From JBKQHQ01 sp052148715 (lineage in GTDB: Bacteria; Pseudomonadota; Alphaproteobacteria; Rhizobiales; Xanthobacteraceae): a DNA stretch of 49,948 bases. Below, piece by piece: positions 43,154 through 49,948 of this stretch; the stretch's first letter is position 1; every line of letters begins with the position of its first letter. The DNA lies in NCBI GenBank assembly GCA_052148715.1, contig JBKQHQ010000025.1, forward strand, positions 1 through 49,948. The letters run 5' to 3'. The position numbers and the translations under genes are program-made. The notes under the pieces are model-generated. The model was not told where the DNA came from. It made no database searches and saw nothing but the letters and a program-made list of their open reading frames with translations.

Positions 43154-43950
43154 GCCGGACCCCCGAGATAGGCGCCGATCACATCCGGATGGCGTTGGAT
43201 GTCGGCCGGTGCGCCTTCCGCAATCTTGCGGCCAAAGTTGAGAACGACGACGGTGTCGGAAACGCGCGTGACCATGTTCATGTGATGCTCGACCAGAAGC
43301 ACCGTCAGCTTGAACTGCTCACGGATCGATACGATCAGATCGCACAGGGCCTCGACCTCCTGGTGATTGAGGCCGCCCGCCGGCTCGTCGAGCAGCAACA
43401 GCTTTGGCTCGCTCGCCAGCGCCCGGGCAAGCTCGACGCGCTTGCGGGTCGCGAAGGTAAGCTCGCCGCAGGGCGTGTCGGAGAACGGCGCCAGCGCCAG
43501 GCTTTCGATCAGTGCGTCGGCGCGCTCTGTAAGCCGGCTTTCCTGGCGAGCGACGAAAGGCAGCCGCAACGCGTTGGCGAGGAAGCCGCCGCCGGAGCGG
43601 CAATGCGCGCCGACCATGACATTCTCGCGCACCGTCATGCTGGAGAATAGCGCGAGGTTCTGAAACGTGCGGCCGACGCCGATCGATGCAATCGCGTGCA
43701 TGGGCAGCGACAATAACGGTTGGCCCGCGAACCAGATATCGCCGCGGTCGGCGCGATACAGCAGGCTGAGGCAATTGAACAGCGTCGTCTTGCCGGCGCC
43801 GTTCGGACCAATGAGCCCGCAGATCAGGCCCTGTTCCACGTCGAAGGAGACGTCGTCGAGCGCCAGGATGCCGCCAAAGCGGACCGAGATGTGGCGGATG
43901 CGCAGCAGCGGCGGGCTTGCGGACGGAGCTGTCGGCGCGGCTGCCGTCAC
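43150..43950 (-). CDS. livG: ABC transporter ATP-binding protein LivG, with divergent signature
   Basis: A 266-residue LivG-type ATPase. The GTG at 43950 overlaps the livK stop as GTGA and gives MTAAAPTAPSASPPLLRIRHISVRFGG. Walker A is GPNGAGKTT (residues 47-55), Walker B KLLLLDEPAGGLNHQEVE, and the switch His is in LLVEHHMNMV. The ABC signature is unusual: GELTFATRKRVELARAL in place of the common LSYGQQRRLEIARAL, so the Gly-Gln of the C-loop is missing. This variant is known in some HAAT-type ATPases and does not by itself mean loss of function, since LivF carries a canonical signature. Confidence 0.91.
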   Translation of the reverse strand: MTAAAPTAPSASPPLLRIRHISVRFGGILALDDVSFDVEQGLICGLIGPNGAGKTTLFNCLSLLYRADRGDIWFAGQPLLSLPMHAIASIGVGRTFQNLALFSSMTVRENVMVGAHCRSGGGFLANALRLPFVARQESRLTERADALIESLALAPFSDTPCGELTFATRKRVELARALASEPKLLLLDEPAGGLNHQEVEALCDLIVSIREQFKLTVLLVEHHMNMVTRVSDTVVVLNFGRKIAEGAPADIQRHPDVIGAYLGGPA

Positions 43951-45149
43951 GGGCCGGCGCTCGAGATCACCTGGCCGAAGCGCACCCAGTGCTTGCCGTC
44001 CCACCGCATCAGCTGCATCTGCTGGATCGGATAATAGTCGGTCGGGCTGGTGTTCACCTTGATGCCCGGCAACAACATCGGCAGCGCCAGATCGTGCAGA
44101 TTCGTGGCCTGCCGAAGGATGTTGTCGCGCGACAGGTCGTTGCCGCACTGCCGCAAGACCTGCATCAAGGTCATCGCCGAGTTGTAGGAGTTGACGAAGT
44201 TCTGATCCGCGATGTTGTCGTTGGGCATGTATTGCTTCATGAAGGCCTTGTAGTCCTTCATGCCCGGATCATTGTCCCAGCCGGGATCAGTCGGATCCTT
44301 CACGTAGGCCGAGGAGGTGATGCCGATGCCCTTCTCGGGGCCCGCCGGGATCATCACGGAGTTGACCCAGATCGCCACGTTCGAGAGGAAGAACATCGGC
44401 TTCCAGCCGATGTCGTACACCTTGCGAATGGCCTGGGCGGCGAATTTCGGCGTGGCCCCAACGATCAGTGCGTCGGCGCCGGAGCTCTGCAGCGTCACGA
44501 TTTGCGAGTCGATGGTTGCGTCGGTGAATTCATAGCTCGCCTCGGCGACCCGGCTCGCATACTGGTCGCCGAGCACGTCCTTGACGCCGGTGATGTAGTC
44601 GCGACCGAAATCGTCGTGCTGATAAAGGATGGCGATCTTCGCGTCCGGCTTTTGTTGCAGGATGTTGCGGACATAGATCCGTGCCTCGGCGCGGAAGGTC
44701 GCCTGCACGCCGCCGATGGTCCAGGGGAACTCCTTGTAATTGCCGAACTTGTCGGCACCCGAGCCGATGAAGATCTGCGGAACCTTGGCGCTGTTGAGGT
44801 ATTTTTGAATGGCGGTATTGGTCGCGGTACCGATCGAGCTGAAAATGAAAGCGACGCCCTCCTGCTCGACGAGCTTGCGCGTCTGCTCGACGGTCTTCGG
44901 CGGCGCATAACCGTCATCGAGGCTGAGCAGATCGACCTTGCGCCCATTGATGCCGCCTTCGGCATTGACCTTGTTGAAATAGCCGACTTCGCCCTTGCCC
45001 AGCATCGAGAAGGCCGCGACCGGGCCGGTATACGGCATCGTTTGGCCGATCTTGATCTCGGTCACGGTTACCCCCGGCGTTTGCGCCGGTGCGGAGCTCG
45101 CCGAAGCGAGCACCAGCGCTACGGTCGCGAGCGTCCTTCTGCCCAGCAT
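43947..45149 (-). CDS. ABC transporter substrate-binding protein (LivK-like)
   Basis: A 400-residue periplasmic binding protein of the type 1 fold. The ATG at 45149 is preceded by CGGGAGGAGAAC, an excellent site; an ATG further up is not favoured. The signal peptide is MLGRRTLATVALVLASASSAPAQ. Family blocks include IKIGQTMPYTGPVAAFSMLGKGEVGYF, NGRKVDLLSLDDGYAPPKTVEQTRKLVE and IAILYQHDDFGRDYITGVKD. It resembles the binding proteins whose ligands are often aromatic or other acids rather than leucine, but the ligand is not determined. It lies 103 bases after the hydrolase gene, probably in one transcript. Confidence 0.92.
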   Translation of the reverse strand: MLGRRTLATVALVLASASSAPAQTPGVTVTEIKIGQTMPYTGPVAAFSMLGKGEVGYFNKVNAEGGINGRKVDLLSLDDGYAPPKTVEQTRKLVEQEGVAFIFSSIGTATNTAIQKYLNSAKVPQIFIGSGADKFGNYKEFPWTIGGVQATFRAEARIYVRNILQQKPDAKIAILYQHDDFGRDYITGVKDVLGDQYASRVAEASYEFTDATIDSQIVTLQSSGADALIVGATPKFAAQAIRKVYDIGWKPMFFLSNVAIWVNSVMIPAGPEKGIGITSSAYVKDPTDPGWDNDPGMKDYKAFMKQYMPNDNIADQNFVNSYNSAMTLMQVLRQCGNDLSRDNILRQATNLHDLALPMLLPGIKVNTSPTDYYPIQQMQLMRWDGKHWVRFGQVISSAGP

Positions 45150-45252
45150 GTTCTCCTCCCGAGCGTTCTTTGTTGCTGGCTTGCATCGTAGCATGTGCAT
45201 GGCGGCGCGCTCAACGCGGGCCTAACCGCCAGAATCAAGACCACGCTCGCCG

Positions 45253-45975
45253 TCAGGGCACCGCCCGAACGGAAACAATGTCGTGCAAAAGCGCGGCCAG
45301 GGTTTCCGGCGCGGTGACATTCGGGCTGTGGCTCGCGTCGATTTCACGATAGCGCCAGTCAGGACTACCTTTGGCCCGCTCGGCGAACTGGCGAAAGACA
45401 TCGCCCGGCTCGCTGCGCCGGCAATAGATGTAGTTGCGCTCGAGCGGCGGCGCCGACGCGGTCAGGCGCAGCTTCGATTCGAACGTCTTGATCGGCTGCG
45501 GCAGGCGCCGCGCCATGATCCAGGCGGTATCGGCCGCCGACGTATCGGACGGCAAGGGATTGGCCGGGACGCGCCAGCCTTCCCCGGATTCGCGGGCCCG
45601 CTCGGTCATGGCGCGGCGCGCCTGCGCGGGAAGCAGGTCGAATAGGCTCTGTCCGTCCTGCGGGACGAAGGCGTCGAGGTAGATCAGCTTGGCGAGGCGG
45701 TCGCGCGCGCGATCGGCCACGCCGGTCGCGACCATCCCGCCGTAGCTGTGCCCCAGCAACACGACATCGCGCAGATCCTCGAATTCAAGGACACCAAGGA
45801 CGTCGTGGATGTGGGTCTCGAGGTCGATTGCCGGGTTTGCCAGATGTGCACGCTCGCCGAGCCCGGTGTACGTGGGGGTGAGCAATTCATGCCCTGTGGC
45901 GCGCACGAGGGGCCGCATTTTCTTCCACGCCCAACCGGCGGACCAGGCGCCATGCGCGACCAGGATTGTTGCCAA
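45253..45975 (-). CDS. Alpha/beta hydrolase, esterase-like (TTG start)
   Basis: A 240-residue hydrolase of the small alpha/beta type resembling plant salicylate and hydroxynitrile esterases. The start is a TTG at 45975, preceded by GGGAGGGG at 4 bases; no ATG fits and MATILVAHGAWSAGWAW is the family start. The nucleophile elbow is GHSYGG (Ser77), and the likely base His is in EIDASHSPNV near residue 217. It is upstream of the ABC transporter genes in the same direction, which suggests uptake of an ester or acid linked to its cleavage (inference). Confidence 0.88.
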   Translation of the reverse strand: MATILVAHGAWSAGWAWKKMRPLVRATGHELLTPTYTGLGERAHLANPAIDLETHIHDVLGVLEFEDLRDVVLLGHSYGGMVATGVADRARDRLAKLIYLDAFVPQDGQSLFDLLPAQARRAMTERARESGEGWRVPANPLPSDTSAADTAWIMARRLPQPIKTFESKLRLTASAPPLERNYIYCRRSEPGDVFRQFAERAKGSPDWRYREIDASHSPNVTAPETLAALLHDIVSVRAVP

Positions 45976-46135
45976 AGTCCCCTCCCGATAGCATCCGCGC
46001 CGGTCTGAGATCTGGACTCCGGCGGTCGCGCCACGTTATCGAGGTCGCAAGGAGACCGATAGTACCTGCCAGCACAAAGGACCCCTTTCCGGAGCGGCAT
46101 GCGGACGCCGGAGCGCGCTTGCGGGGATTCTCGGC

Positions 46136-46570
46136 ATGATCGAGCAAGTCGAAGGGGCCATTGTCGTCGGCGCCGCCGCGCCGTTTCGGGTGCACGAGCG
46201 CTGCGCCGACCGGTTCCGAGCGGGCCGCGCGCTGCTCGCCGGCGACGCCGCCCACGTCTGCAATCCGATGGGAGGATTGGGCCTGACCTCGGGCCTGCTC
46301 GATGCCATCGCGCTTGGCGACGCGCTCGCAGCCGCGATCAACGGCCAGGCGGACGAGGGCGTTCTCGACCGCTATGACGAGGAGCGCCGCCGCGTCTTTC
46401 GCGAGGTAACCAGGCCCACGGCGGCGGAAAACCTGCGCCGGATGCGCGAGAGCGACCCCGAGCGCAAGCGGGCGGACAACGAGCGCTTCCGTCGTCTGCG
46501 CGAAGACCCCGCCTTTGCGCGCGAGGCGCTGAAATTCACCTATCGGCTGGTCGGCAATCCCATCACGTGA
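46136..46570 (+). pseudogene. C-terminal remnant of a flavoprotein monooxygenase (PHBH type)
   Basis: The 144-residue frame matches only the C-terminal part of class A flavoprotein monooxygenases: RVHERCADRFRAGRALLAGDAAHVCNPMGGLGLTSGLLDA carries the second FAD motif GD (GDAAH), followed by the helical tail. The N-terminal half with the GxGxxG FAD motif and the DG motif is missing. Reading the same frame upstream from 46136 back to about 45998 gives no stop but no family sequence either, and the divergent hydrolase gene follows. The gene has therefore lost about two thirds of its length, probably by deletion, and is not likely to be active. No ribosome binding site precedes the ATG. Confidence 0.75.
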
Positions 46571-46605
46571 AGCCGCAGCGCCGGCGAAGTGACTTCCTGA
46601 AATTC

Positions 46606-48024
46606 TCAACGCGCCGGCGCGGCGGCGCTTGGTCCCGACAGCGCTTTGACGAGCCGGTAGAGGAACTCCTTGCTGTTATAGAGGTCCTGCACGCGGACTT
46701 GCTCATTGAGCCCGTGCACGCCGTTCCGCCCGCTATCGCTGAACAGACCCGACACCCCGTATGCAGCGATCCCCGCGTTGCGCAGCCAGCGGCTGTCGGT
46801 ATACCCGGTGGACATGGTCGGAATCACCGGAATGCCGGGCCACATCTCGGCGGTGATACGCTCGACCGCCTGCATGACTTCCGGGTTGAGCGGTGACGGC
46901 GGGCTCAGGACCGCATTGCCCTTCGGCATGATGCTGATTTTCGGATCGGCGATCACCTTGACCAGCGTCTGCCCAACCTCGGCGACGGGTTCGTCGGGCA
47001 TGATCCGGCAATTCACGAGCGCGCGCGCCGTTTGCGGCAAGGCATTCTCCGCGTGCCCGGCCTCGAGCATCGTGGCGACGCAGGTCGTGCGGATCTGGGC
47101 GTTGTACAGGGGCCGCCCGGTGAGTGGGGTAAGCGACGACGCGTCGGTCCGCCCGGCGAGCAGCGCCTTGATGGCCAGCGTGACATCCGGCTCCTCGGTC
47201 GCAGCGACGCGCTCGAAATAGGCGCGGGTCACTGGGTTCAGGCGAGCGGGGAAATCGAAAGCGGCGAGCCGGCTGAGGCCTTGCGCCAGGCGGTAGATCG
47301 GATTGTCGCGGCGCGGCACCGAGCTGTGTCCACCGGGGTCCTTCACCACGAGTTCGTAGGTCTGGTAGACCTTCTCGGCGAGTTGGACCGTGTTGCGCGA
47401 GGGTTTGCCGTCCTTCAGCGCGCCGCCGCCTCCTTCGTTGATGGCGAGCTCCGCGTCGATCAGATCGCGATGATGATCGAGCAACCAGTGAACGCCGTCA
47501 TCAGGTGAATCGGAGAGTTCCTCGTCCGCGGTCAGCGCGAGGATGATATCGCGATCCGGCCGAAACCCCTCTTTGACGAACCGGATCAGGTTCGCCACGA
47601 AGATCGACGCCATCGCCTTGTCGTCGATGCTGCCGCGTCCGCGAAAGTAGCCGTCGACTTCCTGCAGCTTGAATGGGTCGAAATCCCAATCCTCGCGCTT
47701 CGCCTCGACCACATCGATATGCGCGGTCAACAGCAGTGGGCGCCGGGCTCCGGTGCCCCGCCATCGCGCCACGAGGTTTCCTTTGCGGGGGGCCGAGGGC
47801 AGGACGCGGACGTCATCGGCCGGCAGGCCCCCCGCCCGCAGCCGCGCCGCCATCGCCTCGGCGGCCCGCACCGTGTCGCCGACGGAGTCGGTCGTGTTGA
47901 TCTCCACGAGCTCCTGATAGATTTGGCGAAACGGCTGCAGGTCGGGGCTGCCCTCATCGGCTGCGCGCGCGCCGGTGCCGCCGAGCAAGGTCAACGCGGA
48001 AACGGTTGCAACCAGAAGCTTCAT
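46606..48024 (-). CDS. Exported M20 family metallopeptidase
   Basis: A 472-residue M20/M25/M40 peptidase. The ATG at 48024 is preceded by GAGGGATCG and starts a signal peptide (MKLLVATVSALTLLGGTGARAADE), so the protein is periplasmic; the 35 codons before it are not used. Metal ligands fit the family: LLTAHIDVVEA (His and Asp), GRGSIDDKA (Asp), the base and ligand pair in LTADEELSD, and the last His in GVHGLNEQV. A dimerisation domain lies between (about residues 215-340). It probably cleaves peptides or acyl-amino acids; the substrate is not evident. It lies 113 bases after the glycosyltransferase gene. Confidence 0.92.
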   Translation of the reverse strand: MKLLVATVSALTLLGGTGARAADEGSPDLQPFRQIYQELVEINTTDSVGDTVRAAEAMAARLRAGGLPADDVRVLPSAPRKGNLVARWRGTGARRPLLLTAHIDVVEAKREDWDFDPFKLQEVDGYFRGRGSIDDKAMASIFVANLIRFVKEGFRPDRDIILALTADEELSDSPDDGVHWLLDHHRDLIDAELAINEGGGGALKDGKPSRNTVQLAEKVYQTYELVVKDPGGHSSVPRRDNPIYRLAQGLSRLAAFDFPARLNPVTRAYFERVAATEEPDVTLAIKALLAGRTDASSLTPLTGRPLYNAQIRTTCVATMLEAGHAENALPQTARALVNCRIMPDEPVAEVGQTLVKVIADPKISIMPKGNAVLSPPSPLNPEVMQAVERITAEMWPGIPVIPTMSTGYTDSRWLRNAGIAAYGVSGLFSDSGRNGVHGLNEQVRVQDLYNSKEFLYRLVKALSGPSAAAPAR

Positions 48025-48137
48025 CGATCCCTCACAGTCCCCGATAGGACTGCACCAAGGCGTTGTCGCGCGCAAGCACCTGCGCATCCCCCAGCCCGAC
48101 AACGGGTGGCTTCGAAGCGGGAATGCCAAGCTTTTGC

Positions 48138-49736
48138 CTAGCGGCCATCTCCCGGGTGCTCGAAGATGGGGCGCTGTAGATTGCGACCAAGCGCGAGCTC
48201 AGTGCGCATAACCGGCCGGCCGTGGGCCGTGATCCAAACCGGCGCCATTTCTTCGACGCGCTCGAACTTGGCCTCAGCTGACGCAAGGGTCTGCGGCGCG
48301 ACCCACCAGGTGGTGATGATGACAGCGTCGCGCCCAAGCAGCGCCGCATCATCGCGCCATAGCGACCGCGAGATCGGATTGTCCGACAGACAGGCGACCG
48401 GCAGGCTGTCCCTCAGCACAAGTTGCGCCTTGAAGCAGAAATAGTAGCGCCCGGCGAGGACGAAATAACGCTTCGAATCGAGAAGGCCCCTCTGTTCGAG
48501 CGCCGTGCGCAAACTCCACCAGTCCGCCTGGTCGGCGACGATCGGGTCGTAGGTGTTGAAGGATGGCACGAAGGTTCGCAGCCACCCGGTGAGCGTGTGA
48601 GTGAAAATAACCAGCACCAGCACGCTCGTCGCCGCAATGCCCGCGGCAATTGTCCACCAGACCGTGCGCCGGAAACGGGCTTGCAGCCGCACCACGGCCG
48701 CCCCCAAGAGCGGAAACGTGAAGAGGTAGCCGGGCGCCAACCAATGAGGCGCCTCCACGCCATTCATCCCGAACAGATCGAGGGCCAGGAAAAAGCTGAT
48801 CGGCATTATGGCCAGCATGGCAAAAAACCAGCGCCCCTCGTCGCGCCGGCCCGCCCCAAGCGCGCCGGCGAGCGCGGCGATCTGGACGAGGCAGGCTAGC
48901 GGCCCCATCACTAGGATGAAGACGGCGAGGTGCGTCAGCGTTCGCCCGACGTGGATGTCGTTGGCGATCGCCGCGCGGCTACCCTGAAACGCGAAAGCGC
49001 CGAATCCATTCTCGAGGCTCCACACGATAACCGGCGTGAATACGGCAAGCGCCACGAGCGCCGCGACATAGGGGGCCGGCGTAAAAAAGACCCGCGGATG
49101 ACGCGGCACCGTCAGTAGAAAGAGCAGGAGGCCTGGGAGAACGAGGATCGCGCTAAATTTTGAAAGCAACGCAAGGCCGAAGAAAAAGCCGGCGATAAGC
49201 CAGTCGCGCCAGGAGGTCGTGCCCTCGGCGGACAGCGCCCGCGCGACGAACAGAGCTGCGCCCGTTAGCGCGAAAACCAGCGGCCCATCGGTGACCGCTA
49301 TAGCGCCGAAGAAGAAGCCGAACAGAGGCGAGATGCAGAGCGCGATTACGGCGAAAAGCCCGGCCCGCTCATCGAAAATAAGCGCCGTCAGCCGATAGAG
49401 AAGCCAGTTCTGGGCTGATAGCAGGAGGAGCGTCGGCAGCCTGACGATCAGATGCCCCTCGCTCCCGGTGAGATTCGCCGCCGCCGCGATGAGCCACATG
49501 ATCGCCGGCGGATGGTCTTGGTAGGAGAGCGCAAGCTTGCGGGCCACGACGATTTCGTAGGTCTCGTCGTAGCTGAAACCCATGACCGCCGCGAGCGCAG
49601 TGCGCGCCACGAGGGATATGGCGATGACGCAGATGACCGCGCGAGTCTGGCGATTGAGCGCGGCTGGCACTGCGTTCGTCGGTGCGAGCCCGATCACCTG
49701 CGGGAGTGCGATCGGTGTCTTAACCACAGATGCCAC
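48138..49736 (-). CDS. GT39/ArnT-like membrane glycosyltransferase
   Basis: A 532-residue polytopic protein of the PMT/ArnT superfamily, which moves sugars or arabinose from polyprenyl carriers onto lipid or protein. About 10-12 hydrophobic segments are seen. The first periplasmic loop carries GFSYDETYEI, where the Asp-Glu pair corresponds to the catalytic acidic residues, then LSYQDHPPAIMWLI, whose HPP motif is typical. The C-terminal soluble part (about 395-532) has RYYFCFKAQLVLRDSLPV and ends FERVEEMAPVWITAHGRPVM. The start is a GTG at 49736 with AGAG before it. The acceptor is unknown. Confidence 0.88.
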   Translation of the reverse strand: MASVVKTPIALPQVIGLAPTNAVPAALNRQTRAVICVIAISLVARTALAAVMGFSYDETYEIVVARKLALSYQDHPPAIMWLIAAAANLTGSEGHLIVRLPTLLLLSAQNWLLYRLTALIFDERAGLFAVIALCISPLFGFFFGAIAVTDGPLVFALTGAALFVARALSAEGTTSWRDWLIAGFFFGLALLSKFSAILVLPGLLLFLLTVPRHPRVFFTPAPYVAALVALAVFTPVIVWSLENGFGAFAFQGSRAAIANDIHVGRTLTHLAVFILVMGPLACLVQIAALAGALGAGRRDEGRWFFAMLAIMPISFFLALDLFGMNGVEAPHWLAPGYLFTFPLLGAAVVRLQARFRRTVWWTIAAGIAATSVLVLVIFTHTLTGWLRTFVPSFNTYDPIVADQADWWSLRTALEQRGLLDSKRYFVLAGRYYFCFKAQLVLRDSLPVACLSDNPISRSLWRDDAALLGRDAVIITTWWVAPQTLASAEAKFERVEEMAPVWITAHGRPVMRTELALGRNLQRPIFEHPGDGR

Positions 49737-49825
49737 GCTCTAAATTCACTATCGGTGCGACGGCATAGGGCTTGGGCGCGCGGTCGAGCGCGACGGGCAG
49801 GTTAAGGAACCAATCCGCAGCGCCG

Positions 49826-49948
49826 TCATGAGTCGGGCTTGAAGCCGATGCCGCGCGCGAGGCCGAGCTGCATGGCAGGTGTGCCGGCGCGCGTCAATGT
49901 CACCGGCGGCAACGCTTCGACCCGCTCGAACTGCCTGGCCAGGAACGG
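49826..49948 (-). CDS. C-terminus of a second GT39-like glycosyltransferase, partial
   Basis: An open frame of 41 codons from the window edge to TGA at 49826-49828. The end FERVEALPPVTLTRAGTPAM lines up with FERVEEMAPVWITAHGRPVM at the C-terminus of the neighbouring glycosyltransferase (48138-49736). It is therefore probably the tail of a tandem paralogue on the same strand. It is too short for more, and the gap to the next gene is 89 bases. Confidence 0.6.
   Translation of the reverse strand, partial: PFLARQFERVEALPPVTLTRAGTPAMQLGLARGIGFKPDS

Overview
The window reads as a GC-rich alphaproteobacterial chromosome, most likely Hyphomicrobiales (Bradyrhizobium/Xanthobacteraceae-like). This is inferred from the proteins (urt-ure layout, HWE kinase, NodT-type outer membrane factor) and from short palindromic intergenic repeats of a kind I recall from that order. 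No rRNA, tRNA, CRISPR array, insertion sequence or phage gene was seen.

Layout. (1) 1-588, minus: a CoA-transferase subunit A gene cut by the window edge. (2) 993-12007, minus: a complete urea module, urtABCDE - ureDABC - ureEFG. It takes up urea and hydrolyses it to ammonia. A near-perfect sigma-54 (RpoN) promoter lies before urtA, which suggests nitrogen control. A nested inverted-repeat element sits between ureC and ureE. (3) 12760-21385, plus: a signalling block. It holds a 2100-residue soluble hybrid histidine kinase with 13 HAMP-type modules, eleven of them in exact 92-residue tandem units, followed by GAF, kinase core and three receivers. A REC-PAS-HWE kinase-REC protein follows 16 bases later, then a small secreted protein of unknown function. 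The 752-base gap before it holds a 47-codon ORF with a strong ribosome binding site. (4) 21473-36090: two RND efflux systems. A minus-strand NodT-like outer membrane factor and mdtABC lie opposite a plus-strand adaptor-pump pair. One outer membrane factor may serve both.

(5) 36245-40405, plus: an accessory metabolic block. It holds a single-domain MetE-like methyltransferase with an intact zinc site, a LigA-like and a LigB-like extradiol dioxygenase subunit, an alpha/beta hydrolase and an EamA transporter. Methyl transfer, ring cleavage and hydrolysis side by side suggest breakdown of a methoxylated aromatic, but the substrate is unknown. (6) 40542-45975, minus: a branched-chain-amino-acid-type ABC transporter (livKGFHM order) behind a TTG-started alpha/beta hydrolase. 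It converges on block 5 across a two-hairpin repeat. (7) 46136-49948: a C-terminal remnant of a flavoprotein monooxygenase (plus), then on the minus strand an exported M20 peptidase, a GT39-type glycosyltransferase and the C-terminus of a second, related glycosyltransferase cut by the window edge.

The most unusual item is the poly-HAMP kinase, laid out like fungal group III (Nik1) kinases, paired with an HWE kinase. Next come the MetE-like/LigAB cluster, the low-complexity insertion in MdtC, and the sigma-54 promoter that appears to drive the 12-gene urea operon.
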